In this document: positions 26,096 through 35,170 of the stretch, piece after piece
How positions within the stretch are numbered: position 1 is the stretch's first letter
How the letters are laid out: each line of letters starts with the position of its first letter
NCBI RefSeq assembly: GCF_000281715.2
Contig: NZ_CP124576.1
Coordinates: 255,501 to 319,500, forward strand
DNA from: Sphingobium sp. AP49
Lineage (GTDB): Bacteria > Pseudomonadota > Alphaproteobacteria > Sphingomonadales > Sphingomonadaceae
Direction of reading: 5' to 3'
Length of the DNA: 64,000 nt
Translations under genes and position numbers: made by a program
Notes under the pieces: generated by a model
Told to the model about the DNA's origin: nothing
The model's input: only the letters and a program-made list of their open reading frames with translations
Databases searched by the model: none

Positions 26096-26608
26096 TCACA
26101 GCATCCGTCGCAATACCCCGTCCTTCAGCATGAAATGATGGCGCAGCGCCGCCAGGATGTGGACGATGATGAGCGCGCTCCACAGCCAGGGGATCAGTTC
26201 ATGCGCCTCATGCGATAGGCCGACGATCGCATCGCCCTTGGCCACGCCGAATTTCGGCACGTCGAACAGGAAGAACCAGTTCAAGGGCCGCTCGCCCGCC
26301 GACGACATGATCCAGCCGGACAGCGGCACGATCAGCATGAAGGCGTAGAAGGCGAAATGGGTGAGGTTGGCGGCCAGCTTCTCCCAGCCCGGCATCGCGA
26401 CCGGCAGCGCCGGCGGCTTGTGGGCCAGTCGCCAGCCAATCCGGACCAGCGTCAGCGCCAGCACGGTCAGGCCGATCGACTTGTGGACCGGCATCACCTT
26501 CCAGTCCTTGGGCAGGCTGTCATGGGCAAAGCCCAGCCACAGATTGACCAGGATCAGGATCGCGATGATCCAGTGCAACAGGCGGGCGACGGACGTGTAA
26601 CGGGCCAT
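26096..26608 (-). CDS. Cytochrome b561
   Basis: Di-haem b-type inner-membrane protein for electron transfer with ubiquinol. The 170-aa protein begins MARYTSVARLLHWIIAILIL. It has four TM helices with conserved His in LLHWII, MPVHKSIG, LTHFAFYA and a C-terminal VHILAALRHHFMLKDGVL, matching the YodB/CybB family. The stop lies 10 bp from the convergent UbiH-type gene. Confidence 0.93.
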   Translation of the reverse strand: MARYTSVARLLHWIIAILILVNLWLGFAHDSLPKDWKVMPVHKSIGLTVLALTLVRIGWRLAHKPPALPVAMPGWEKLAANLTHFAFYAFMLIVPLSGWIMSSAGERPLNWFFLFDVPKFGVAKGDAIVGLSHEAHELIPWLWSALIIVHILAALRHHFMLKDGVLRRML

Positions 26609-26729
26609 GGGCTGCTCCTTGTACGGAAGTCTCGCCTGTTCGGTGCGCGCACTACCCCGCCCGCACCGAACAGCTATGTCGAAAGGATACGCACGGGCGC
26701 GATAAGTTCCTTATCCGGCGTGCCTTTTC

Positions 26730-28673
26730 CTATCCCTGACGATTGGCGACCAGATTATCCACCACGGCCGGGTCGGCCAATGTACTAACGTCCCCCAGCG
26801 CCTGCGCGGACACTTCGCCCTCGGCGATCTTGCGCAATATGCGGCGCATGATCTTGCCCGACCGGGTCTTGGGCAGGCCGGGCGCGAACTGGATCGCGTC
26901 GGGCGTGGCGATCGGGCCGATCTCGGTCCGCACCCATTTCACCAGATCCTTGCGCAAATCGTCGCTCGGTTCCTCGTTCGCGTTCAGCGTGACATAGGCA
27001 TAGATGCCCTGCCCCTTGATGTCGTGCGGGAAGCCGACCACCGCCGCCTCGGCGACGCTTTCATGCAGCACCAGCGCGCTCTCGACCTCGGCCGTGCCCA
27101 TGCGGTGGCCCGACACGTTGATGACATCGTCGACCCGGCCGGTGATCCAGTAATAGCCGTCGGCGTCGCGCCGCGCTCCGTCGCCGGTCGTATATTTGCC
27201 GGGGAAGGTGGTGAAATAGGTCTGGAAAAAGCGCTCATGGTCGCCCCACACCGTGCGCATCTGGCCAGGCCAGCTACCCGCGATTACCAGATTGCCTTCG
27301 GTAGCCCCCTCCTGCACCGCGCCTTCGCCATCGACGATCTGCGGGATGACGCCCGGCATGGGCAGGGTGGCGCTGCCCGGCTTCAGGTCGGTGGCGCCGG
27401 GCATCGGCGCGATCATCGCGCCACCGGTCTCGGTCTGCCACCAAGTGTCGATGATCGGGCAGCGGCCTTCGCCGATGACATTGTGATACCAGCGCCAGGC
27501 TTCCGGATTGATCGGCTCGCCCACCGTGCCCAGCACGCGCAGCGAGGCGCGGCTGGTCGAATGGACATGGTCGTCGCCCTCCTTCATCAGCGCGCGCAGC
27601 GCCGTGGGGGCGGTGAAGATGGTGTGGACCTGATGCTTGTCGACCACTTCCCAGATCCGCGCCGGCGTCGGCCAGTTGGGCACGCCTTCATACATCAGCG
27701 TCGTCGCGCCGTTCGCCAGCGGGCCATAGACGATATAGCTGTGACCCGTGACCCAGCCGATGTCGGCCGCGCACCACCAGATGTCGCCGGGCCGATAGTC
27801 GAAGCACAGCTCATGCGTCAGGCTCGCCCACAACAGATAGCCGCCGCTGGTATGCAGCACGCCCTTGGGCTTGCCGGTGGAGCCGGAGGTATAGAGGATG
27901 AACAGCGGGTCTTCGGCATTCATCGACTCGGGCGGGCAGTCGGGCGACACCCGCGCCGCCGCCTCGTGCAGCCAGATGTCGCGGCCATCCTTCATCCGGA
28001 TGTCGCCACCGGTCGCCCGCACCACGACTACCTTGCGAACACAGGGCGCCTCGGCCAGCGCCGCGTCGACATTGGCCTTCAACGGCACGGTCTTGCCCGC
28101 GCGGCGGCCTTCGTCGGCGGTGATGACGATGGTCGAATCGCAGTCGACCAGGCGGCCGGCCAGCGCCTCGGGCGAAAAGCCACCGAACACGACGCTGTGG
28201 ATCGCGCCGATCCGCGCACAGGCCAGCAAGGCAAAGGCCGCCTCGGGGATCATCGGCATGTAGATGGTGATCCGGTCGCCCTTCCGCGCGCCGGCGTCCT
28301 TCAGCACATTGGCGAGGCGGCAGACTTCCTCATGCACCTGCTTGTAGGTGTAGCGGCGCACCTGCGCATCGGGGCTGTCCGGTTCCCAGATGATCGCGAC
28401 CTGGTCGCCGCGTGTCGCCAGATGGCGGTCGATGCAGTTGGCGCTGACGTTCAGTTCGCCGTCGGCAAACCATGTGACGCCGAAATCCGCCTCGTTGAAG
28501 CTGCTTTCATCGGCCTTGGTCGGCGGCGTGATCCAGTCGAGCCGCCGCGCCCGTTCCAGCCAATAGGCATCGGCATCCTCGATCGAGCGTGCATAGTCGG
28601 CGGCGCGGCCTTCCCGGTCGAGCAGGGCGTTGGCGGCCCATTCAGAGGGAACCGGGAAGAAATCGTCAGACAT
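26730..28673 (-). CDS. acs: Acetyl-coenzyme A synthetase
   Basis: Converts acetate, ATP and CoA to acetyl-CoA. The 647-aa protein has the AMP-binding motif [16 protein letters not shown], the adenylation core [13 protein letters not shown] and [20 protein letters not shown]. The C-terminal regulatory Lys (Pat acetylation site in E. coli) lies in [14 protein letters not shown]. Length and motifs are canonical. It is divergent from the GST-fold gene at 28826, with 152 bp between them. Confidence 0.97.
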   Translation of the reverse strand: MSDDFFPVPSEWAANALLDREGRAADYARSIEDADAYWLERARRLDWITPPTKADESSFNEADFGVTWFADGELNVSANCIDRHLATRGDQVAIIWEPDSPDAQVRRYTYKQVHEEVCRLANVLKDAGARKGDRITIYMPMIPEAAFALLACARIGAIHSVVFGGFSPEALAGRLVDCDSTIVITADEGRRAGKTVPLKANVDAALAEAPCVRKVVVVRATGGDIRMKDGRDIWLHEAAARVSPDCPPESMNAEDPLFILYTSGSTGKPKGVLHTSGGYLLWASLTHELCFDYRPGDIWWCAADIGWVTGHSYIVYGPLANGATTLMYEGVPNWPTPARIWEVVDKHQVHTIFTAPTALRALMKEGDDHVHSTSRASLRVLGTVGEPINPEAWRWYHNVIGEGRCPIIDTWWQTETGGAMIAPMPGATDLKPGSATLPMPGVIPQIVDGEGAVQEGATEGNLVIAGSWPGQMRTVWGDHERFFQTYFTTFPGKYTTGDGARRDADGYYWITGRVDDVINVSGHRMGTAEVESALVLHESVAEAAVVGFPHDIKGQGIYAYVTLNANEEPSDDLRKDLVKWVRTEIGPIATPDAIQFAPGLPKTRSGKIMRRILRKIAEGEVSAQALGDVSTLADPAVVDNLVANRQG

Positions 28674-28825
28674 CCAGCTATCCTTTCCTGTGCGCTAAAT
28701 TCCATGCGCTTGCAGCAGGTTGTAGGGGCCACGCGCCGCCACTTAAAGGGGCGATCCGCGATTATGCGCGTTTCTGTGTTTTTGCGCCTTTCCCGGCGCG
28801 CGGCCCGGGCCTAACAGAAGATCAT

Positions 28826-29497
28826 ATGTGGCAACTTTTCCAATTTCCGCTCTGTCCCTTCTCCCGCAAGGTCCGTTTGCTGCTCGGCGAAAAGGGCATT
28901 GGCTATGATCTGGTGCGCGAATCCCCCTGGGAGATGCGCGACGAGTTCCTGGATCTCAATCCGGCCGGGACGACCCCGGTGGTCGTCGACCAGGAAAAGG
29001 GTATCACCCTGATCGACAGCCAGGCGATCTGTGAATATTTCGAGGAAACGGTCGAGAAATTCCCGCTGATCTCCGGCACGGCGGCGGGCCGGGCCGAGGT
29101 GCGCCGGCTGACCGCCTTCTTCGACCAGAATTTCTATGGCGATGTCGTGGGACCGCTGCTGCACGAGCGGATGAAGAAACGGCTGGTGGAACGCGCTGCG
29201 CCCGATGCCCGGGTCCTGCGCGAAGCGATGCGCCGGGCCAATGTCCATATGGACTATATGGACTATCTGCTCGACCATCGCAGCTGGATGGCCGGCGGGA
29301 CGCTCAGCCTCGCCGACATCGCGGCGGCGGCGCATCTGTCGGTGGCGGATTATCTGGGCGGTATCGACTGGGCCGGGCATGAACCGGTCAAGCGCTGGTA
29401 TGCCGGCTTCAAGTCGCGCCCCTCCTTCCGTCCGCTATTGTCGGAACGGATGGAAGTCATCACCCCGCCGGCCCATTATGAGAAGCCGGATTTTTGA
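28826..29497 (+). CDS. fzlA: GST-fold protein, FzlA-like (FtsZ-localised) in Alphaproteobacteria
   Basis: Glutathione S-transferase fold. ATG 28826 gives a 223-aa protein with N-terminal thioredoxin-like FPLCPFSRKVRLLLGEKG. The conserved acidic alphaproteobacterial tail TPPAHYEKPDF closes the sequence. In Caulobacter the FzlA protein ends in a closely similar HYADLDF tail and drives cell constriction through FtsZ/FtsW. The tail match is the main evidence. A catalytic GST role is the alternative; GST and FzlA share the fold. Confidence 0.6.
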   Translation: MWQLFQFPLCPFSRKVRLLLGEKGIGYDLVRESPWEMRDEFLDLNPAGTTPVVVDQEKGITLIDSQAICEYFEETVEKFPLISGTAAGRAEVRRLTAFFDQNFYGDVVGPLLHERMKKRLVERAAPDARVLREAMRRANVHMDYMDYLLDHRSWMAGGTLSLADIAAAAHLSVADYLGGIDWAGHEPVKRWYAGFKSRPSFRPLLSERMEVITPPAHYEKPDF

Positions 29498-29513
29498 AGA
29501 TGGGTGAGGCGGA

Positions 29514-30671
29514 CTAGTCCGCCTCGGCCGCCAGATAGACGCGGTTGCGGCCATGTTCCTTGGCCAGGTACAGCGCGCGGTCGGCTGCCTTGAGCGCTGC
29601 GCGCGGATCGTCATAGGCAAGGACGTTGGCGACGCCTGCGGAGAAGCTGACCCGTTCCATCCGCTCGCCATTGGTGCGGTTGACCAGGCTGCGGGTTGCC
29701 AGGTCCTCGCGCACCGCATCGACCGCTTCGCAGGTTTCGGCCGCCGTCTTGCCGCGGAACAGCATGACGAATTCCTCGCCGCCATGGCGGGCGACATGGC
29801 ATCGGTCGTCGGAAATCTTGGAGAGCAGGCCGGCGACGAACTTGAGCACCCGGTCGCCCGTGTCATGGCCGTGGGTGTCGTTGACCAGCTTGAAATGGTC
29901 GATGTCGCAAAAGGCGACGGACAATTGCTCGCCGCGTTCGCGCGCCAGCTGCAGTTCCTCGCGCAGGACAGCTTCAAAGGCGCGGCGGTTGGGCAGGCCG
30001 GTCAGATGATCATGCTCGGCGGCGCGGCGGGCGCTCTCCAGGCTGGATTTGAGCGTCTGGGTCTGTTTCTGGCTTTCGCGCAGCTGGTTTTCCACCTGGC
30101 GGGTCTTTTCCACCATCGACCGGGTCAGGCCGACCAGTCTGGACAGGATCGGCTCATTGTCGCCACCAGCCTCCAGGCCCTTGGCCTGTTCCTGCAGCGC
30201 GGCGCCATAATCCTTGGCGGAATTGCGCGATTCGGTCATCAGGCCGGTAAATTGGGACAGATTCTCCTCGACCTTGTCGAGCATCGAGGCCAGGGCGTCG
30301 GGCGTGATCTCATCGGCGCGCTGACTGGCGACTACGGTCTCCATCCACCCGTTGGTGATCTTGCCGCGTTCCATCAGAACGGCCCGCACCGCCTTCTCGA
30401 CCGTGATGTTCGCACCGGTCAGATAGTCGAGCGCCACGCCGAAATTGAGTGGCGTCAGATCCAGGTCATGCGCAAAGAGGAACTCGCCGATCTCGTCATA
30501 CAGGCGGCGACGGCGATTGATCTCGCGATTGGCGGCACCGCCGACGCGCGCACGCTGCTCTTCGGTCGTTTCGGAATCTTCCGGTTTGCCTGACAGGCCT
30601 CTGGCCCAGCGCGAAAGACGATCGGTCAGCCCGTGATGCGGGCTAGCGGAAGATGATGATGCCCCAGTCAT
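29514..30671 (-). CDS. GGDEF diguanylate cyclase with N-terminal helical region
   Basis: Makes cyclic di-GMP. The 385-aa cytosolic protein has a helical/coiled-coil N-terminal half (about 50-215) of unassigned family. The GGDEF domain follows (about 217-385): DHLTGLPNRRAFE, FCDIDHFKLVNDTHGHDTGD and active-site HGGEEF (297-301). The RxxD inhibitory site normally found just before the GGEEF is absent (RCHV here), so product inhibition is probably weak. No TM segment or signal peptide. Confidence 0.92.
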   Translation of the reverse strand: MTGASSSSASPHHGLTDRLSRWARGLSGKPEDSETTEEQRARVGGAANREINRRRRLYDEIGEFLFAHDLDLTPLNFGVALDYLTGANITVEKAVRAVLMERGKITNGWMETVVASQRADEITPDALASMLDKVEENLSQFTGLMTESRNSAKDYGAALQEQAKGLEAGGDNEPILSRLVGLTRSMVEKTRQVENQLRESQKQTQTLKSSLESARRAAEHDHLTGLPNRRAFEAVLREELQLARERGEQLSVAFCDIDHFKLVNDTHGHDTGDRVLKFVAGLLSKISDDRCHVARHGGEEFVMLFRGKTAAETCEAVDAVREDLATRSLVNRTNGERMERVSFSAGVANVLAYDDPRAALKAADRALYLAKEHGRNRVYLAAEAD

Positions 30672-30762
30672 GTCTCCTATAACGGAGAGTCCCGAACAAG
30701 GTTAAGGACGGCTTGGAGAAAAGAAGCAGTGGATTGAATCCAATAGCTTTTTTGTCTCCATC

Positions 30763-31647
30763 CTAGATATTCGCGGCGACCAGCCAGTCCCGGAAGATGC
30801 GCACGGCCCGCGTTTGCAGGGCACGCGGGCGGCAGACGAAGAAATAGCGATATGGGCTATCGACCGGAATCGACGGGAACAGGCGCATCAGCCGAGGATC
30901 GCCCGATTGTTCGTAATGGCTCGCATGCATCACCGCCACGCCCAGTCCCTGGGCGGCGGCCTCCAGCATCAGCTGGCCCGAATCATAATTGTCGATCGCC
31001 AGCGGTTGCAGGTCGGGCAGGCCGGCGGCATCCTTCCAGGCATCGAAGGACAGCGCCATGTCCCGGTGGAGCAGGATCGTCTGTTGGGCCAGCTCTTCGG
31101 GTGAATGCAGCGGGTGAGGGCCTTCCGCCAGTTCGCGCCGGCCGATCAGGTAGATTTTCTCATGATCCAGCTCATAGGCGTAGAGCGCCGGATCGATATC
31201 CTTGCTGGCCAGCACGATCGCCGCATCCAGCCCCTCGCCCAGGCGGGCGACCGCATGGGGCGTGGTTTCGATGTCGATGTGCAGCTGGGGGTGTTGCTGG
31301 CGCAACTTGCCAAGATGGGGAAATAGTCGCTGCGTGGCGAAGAGCGGCATCACGGCCAGACGCAGGCGCAACTGGTTGCCGCCACTCTGGATATTCTCCA
31401 GCGCCTGGCTGAGGGAGTCGAGCGCGGGGGCAATGTCGTCCAGCAGCCTCTGCCCTTCGGCATTGATCTCCAGGGCCTGATGCTTGCGGTCGAACAAGGG
31501 GCGGCCGATGAAGCGCTCCAGCGCCTGGACGCGCCGGCTCAGCGCCGGAGTCGACAGGGCGAGCTCCTCGGCAGCCGCCTTGACCGAGCCGAGGCGGGCA
31601 ACCTGAACAAAGGCCTCCAGGGCCGTAAGAGGCGGCAGTCTACGCAT
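30763..31647 (-). CDS. LysR-family transcriptional regulator (GcvA-like)
   Basis: A 294-aa LTTR with an N-terminal winged HTH (LTALEAFVQVARLGSVKAAA, then LALSTPALSRRVQALE). The PBP2-type effector domain contains ETTPHAVARLGEGLDAAIV and a short C-terminus RIFRDWLV. LysR proteins usually regulate a neighbouring divergent gene; here the divergent side is a 329-bp gap with a terminator and then the CDC48-type gene. The ligand is unknown. Confidence 0.9.
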   Translation of the reverse strand: MRRLPPLTALEAFVQVARLGSVKAAAEELALSTPALSRRVQALERFIGRPLFDRKHQALEINAEGQRLLDDIAPALDSLSQALENIQSGGNQLRLRLAVMPLFATQRLFPHLGKLRQQHPQLHIDIETTPHAVARLGEGLDAAIVLASKDIDPALYAYELDHEKIYLIGRRELAEGPHPLHSPEELAQQTILLHRDMALSFDAWKDAAGLPDLQPLAIDNYDSGQLMLEAAAQGLGVAVMHASHYEQSGDPRLMRLFPSIPVDSPYRYFFVCRPRALQTRAVRIFRDWLVAANI

Positions 31648-31896
31648 AAATGGTCAAAATCTATTAGCCGGTCCGCTGCGTCGCATCATATCCTATTGTC
31701 GTGCGGCGCACATTCCGGGTTCAAGCATCCTCTCTGCAATGAGCAGGAAAATGCGACAAATGGCAAGATGCAAAAAATGCAACTCCCCAATTCTTTTCGC
31801 ACTTGCAATAATACCTCCCGCACTGCACATAGGAAAGGCCTTTCAGGCATCCTCTCCTAAAACTTTCGGGCTGGCCTTCGGGTCGGCCCTTTTTTT
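31648..31896 (+). ncRNA. Putative small RNA ending at a strong terminator
   Basis: Gene-free 329-bp gap (31648-31976) upstream of the CDC48-type gene. A plus-strand terminator at 31868-31896 lies 80 bp before that gene, so it must end something else, yet no ORF starts in a credible way. A transcript of about 100-200 nt ending in the UUCG tetraloop hairpin would contain CCTCTCC and CCTCCC anti-Shine-Dalgarno-like segments. The 5' end is not placed; no clear promoter was found. Confidence 0.35.
31868..31896 (+). terminator. Rho-independent terminator with TTCG loop
   Basis: GGGCTGGCC (31868-31876), TTCG, GGTCGGCCC (31881-31889), then seven T (31890-31896). Nine pairs including two G-U wobbles. 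Confidence 0.85.
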
Positions 31897-31976
31897 GTTT
31901 CCGGTCAAACGAACGGCGCCCCCTTTCCCTCCTCCCCGGCGTTACCTATCTTCGTTTCGCAACCACAAGGACGGGG

Positions 31977-34271
31977 ATGGCCATGGCCGATCAGGAGAGC
32001 AGCGGACGCAGGATACAGGTGGCCAATGCCCGGCCGGAGGATGCCGGGCGCGGTTTGGCGCGGTTGCCGCTTACCGTCATGACCGAACTGCAACTGGCCG
32101 AAGGCGACATGATCGAGATCGTCGGCAAGCGGTCGACGCCGGCGCGGGTCGTGCGACCCTATAAGGAGGATGAGGGACTCGACGTGCTTCGCCTCGACGG
32201 GCTTCAGCGTGCCAATGCGGGCGTCGGCTCCGGCGATTTCGTCCAGGTCCGCAAGGTCGACCCGCGCCCGGCCCAGCGCGTTGTGTTCGCACCTGCACAA
32301 AATAACCTGCGTCTTCAGGGTAATCCCGATGCGCTCAAGCGGGTTTTCTTCCAGCGGCCTTTGACGGCAGGCGATGTCGTGGCGACGGCCGGCCAGCAAC
32401 AGGTGCCGCCGGGCGACATGCCGCCCCAACTGCGACAGATGCTGGCGGCGCCCGCCTATGCGCTGCAGGAAATCCGCCTGATCGTGGTGTCGACCGTGCC
32501 CAAGGGCATCGTCCATATCGACGCGGATACGGAGGTCGAGCTGCGCGCGGAATATGAGGAACCACGCGAATCCCGCCGCGCCGATGTGACCTATGACGAT
32601 GTCGGCGGCATGGCGGACACGATCGACCAGCTGCGCGAGATGGTGGAACTGCCGCTGCGCTATCCCGAATTGTTCGAGCGGCTGGGCGTCGATCCGCCCA
32701 AGGGGGTGATGCTCCATGGTCCGCCGGGCACCGGCAAGACTCGCCTTGCCCGCGCCGTCGCCAATGAATCGGAGGCCGAATTCTTCCTCATCAACGGGCC
32801 GGAGATCATGGGATCGGCCTATGGCGAGTCCGAAAAGAAGCTGCGCGAGATATTCGAGGAAGCGGCCAAGGCCGCGCCTTCGATCCTGTTCATCGACGAG
32901 ATCGATTCGATCGCGCCCAAGCGTGGCCAGGTCACCGGGGAAACCGAAAAGCGACTGGTAGCGCAGCTGTTGACGCTGATGGATGGGCTTGAACCGCGTA
33001 CCAATCTGGTCGTCATCGCCGCCACCAACCGGCCCGAGGCGATTGACGAGGCGCTCCGCCGGCCCGGCCGCTTCGACCGCGAGATCGTGGTCGGCGTGCC
33101 CGACGAACGCGGCCGGCGCGAGATATTGGGCATCCATACCCGTGGCATGCCGCTCGGCGACCGGGTCGACCTCGCCGAACTGGCACGCATGACCTATGGC
33201 TTTGTCGGTGCCGATCTTGCCGCGCTCACCCGCGAGGCCGCGATCGAGACGGTGCGTCGCTTCATGCCCCGCCTCAATCTGGAGGATGGCACTATCCCGC
33301 CCGATGTGCTGGAGGAACTGAGCGTCACGCGCGAGGATTTCCTGTCGGCGATCAAGCGGGTCCAGCCTTCCGCCATGCGCGAGGTGATGGTGCAGGCGCC
33401 CAATATCGGCTGGTCTGACATTGGCGGGCTGGGCGATGCGCAGATGCGCCTCAAGGAAGGGGTGGAGCTGCCGCTCAAGGATCCCGATGCCTTCCGCCGT
33501 ATCGGCATTCGGCCGGCCAAGGGCTTCCTGCTCTATGGCCCGCCCGGTACGGGCAAGACCTTGCTGGCCAAGGCGGTCGCGCGCGAGGCGCAGGCGAACT
33601 TCATCGCCACCAAGTCGAGCGACCTCCTCTCCAAATGGTATGGCGAAAGCGAACAGCAGATTGCCCGCCTGTTCGCCCGCGCGCGCCAGGTGGCGCCGAC
33701 GGTCATCTTCATCGACGAACTGGACAGCTTGGTCCCCGCCCGGGGCGGTGGCCTGGGCGAACCGGCGGTGACCGAACGGGTGGTCAACACCATCCTGGCC
33801 GAGATGGACGGGCTGGAGGAACTGCAGTCGGTGGTCGTCATCGGCGCCACCAACCGGCCGACCCTGGTCGATCCGGCGCTGTTGCGGCCGGGCCGGTTCG
33901 ACGAGCTCATTTATGTGCCCGTTCCCGACCAGGCCGGGCGACGGCATATCCTGGCGATCCATACCGCCAAGATGCCGCTGGCCGCGGATGTCGATCTGGA
34001 TCTGCTGGCGGCCCGTACCGAGCGCTTCACCGGCGCGGATCTGGAGGATCTGTCCCGCCGGGCCGGCCTCATCGCCCTGCGCCAGTCACTCGGCATCGAA
34101 GCGGTCACCATGGCCCATTTTGAAGCCGCGCTCGACGATACAAGGGCGTCGGTAACGCCTGAAATGGAGCGTGAATATGAGCAGATTCAGGCGACCTTGA
34201 AGCAAAGCGCGATGCAGATCGATCCGATCGGTTTCGTCTCGCCCGGGATGCTGCGCGCCCGCGAGAGCTAG
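31977..34271 (+). CDS. CDC48/VCP-type double AAA+ ATPase
   Basis: Protein-unfolding ATPase of the CDC48 (p97, VAT) type, rare in bacteria but seen in some Proteobacteria. The 764-aa protein begins with a substrate-binding N-domain (CDC48_N beta-barrel, then CDC48_2, about 1-190). It has D1 with Walker A GPPGTGKTR (~248-255) and Walker B LFIDEIDSI, and D2 with GPPGTGKTL (~521-528) and FIDELDSLVPARGGG. Both second-region-of-homology segments (AATNRPEAIDEALRRPGR and ATNRPTLVDPALLRPGR) are intact. ATG 31977 or 31983 are both possible starts. Bacterial substrates are unknown. Confidence 0.92.
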   Translation: MAMADQESSGRRIQVANARPEDAGRGLARLPLTVMTELQLAEGDMIEIVGKRSTPARVVRPYKEDEGLDVLRLDGLQRANAGVGSGDFVQVRKVDPRPAQRVVFAPAQNNLRLQGNPDALKRVFFQRPLTAGDVVATAGQQQVPPGDMPPQLRQMLAAPAYALQEIRLIVVSTVPKGIVHIDADTEVELRAEYEEPRESRRADVTYDDVGGMADTIDQLREMVELPLRYPELFERLGVDPPKGVMLHGPPGTGKTRLARAVANESEAEFFLINGPEIMGSAYGESEKKLREIFEEAAKAAPSILFIDEIDSIAPKRGQVTGETEKRLVAQLLTLMDGLEPRTNLVVIAATNRPEAIDEALRRPGRFDREIVVGVPDERGRREILGIHTRGMPLGDRVDLAELARMTYGFVGADLAALTREAAIETVRRFMPRLNLEDGTIPPDVLEELSVTREDFLSAIKRVQPSAMREVMVQAPNIGWSDIGGLGDAQMRLKEGVELPLKDPDAFRRIGIRPAKGFLLYGPPGTGKTLLAKAVAREAQANFIATKSSDLLSKWYGESEQQIARLFARARQVAPTVIFIDELDSLVPARGGGLGEPAVTERVVNTILAEMDGLEELQSVVVIGATNRPTLVDPALLRPGRFDELIYVPVPDQAGRRHILAIHTAKMPLAADVDLDLLAARTERFTGADLEDLSRRAGLIALRQSLGIEAVTMAHFEAALDDTRASVTPEMEREYEQIQATLKQSAMQIDPIGFVSPGMLRARES

Positions 34272-34409
34272 GATAAGCGCTTCAGCGCGCGGCCAATGGA
34301 GTGAACCCATCCGCTGGCCGCGCGTTTCCTTGCCATGGCGCGCAATGCCGCTTGCCAGCGGCCGCCAATTTTGCGACGCCGCGAGGAATAGTCACACAGG
34401 CGGATATTG

Positions 34410-35057
34410 ATGGCCTCCACTCCCTTTAAGGACAAGAAGAATACGGTGTCGAAGCCTAGGCAAGGCACCTCCTTTATCGGCCAGTGGGCCATGTTCTTCC
34501 GACAGTTCGTTAAACATCCCGGCATGATCGGTTCGGTCATCCCCTCCTCGCCGACGCTGGTCGCGCGCATGCTCGATGGCGTCGATTGGCAGCGCACCCG
34601 CCTGTTCGTCGAATATGGCCCGGGGCTGGGTACCTTCACCCATTCGATCCTGGAACGGCTGCATCCCGATGCGACCCTGCTGGCGATCGACCTCAATCTC
34701 GATTTTGTGGCCTATCTGGAATCGGAAATCCGTGATCCCCGTCTGCGCGTGGTCCATGGTTCGGCTGCCGACGTTCGCCGCTTCGTGATGGAAGCCGGCT
34801 ATCAGCAGGCGGACTATGTCCTCTCGGGCATACCCTTCTCGACCCTGCCCGATGGCGTGGGTGACGCCATTTGCGCTGAAACCCGCTCGATCTTGCGCAA
34901 CGGCGGTGCATTCCTCGTCTATCAATATTCGCGTTATGTCCGCCGGCTGCTGGATCCGCTGTTTGATCAGGTCAGCGACGAACTGGAATGGCGCAACATT
35001 CCGCCCTGTCGCCTGTTTCACGCCATCAAGGCAGAGGCGTTGGCCAAAGCGGCCTGA
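34410..35057 (+). CDS. SAM-dependent methyltransferase (phospholipid N-methyltransferase-like)
   Basis: A 215-aa class I methyltransferase. ATG 34410 (TTG 34407 in frame) with AGGCGG upstream. Motif I is VEYGPGLGTFT with the acidic residue in LLAIDLNLDF. The early block FFRQFVKHPGMIGSVIPSS is the signature of the PmtA/ribosomal-dimethylase-like family that methylates phosphatidylethanolamine in other Alphaproteobacteria. It has no signal peptide. Whether it makes phosphatidylcholine precursors here is inference. Confidence 0.75.
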   Translation: MASTPFKDKKNTVSKPRQGTSFIGQWAMFFRQFVKHPGMIGSVIPSSPTLVARMLDGVDWQRTRLFVEYGPGLGTFTHSILERLHPDATLLAIDLNLDFVAYLESEIRDPRLRVVHGSAADVRRFVMEAGYQQADYVLSGIPFSTLPDGVGDAICAETRSILRNGGAFLVYQYSRYVRRLLDPLFDQVSDELEWRNIPPCRLFHAIKAEALAKAA

Positions 35058-35170
35058 ATCTGTCTAATCTGCATCAATATGGCCGTTGTCCGGCCGTTTT
35101 GTCGGGATCTGTCATTTGACACGCCCTTGATATTGGGCAAGCCTTTTCCGGGGGGAAAAGGGGTTTCGAC

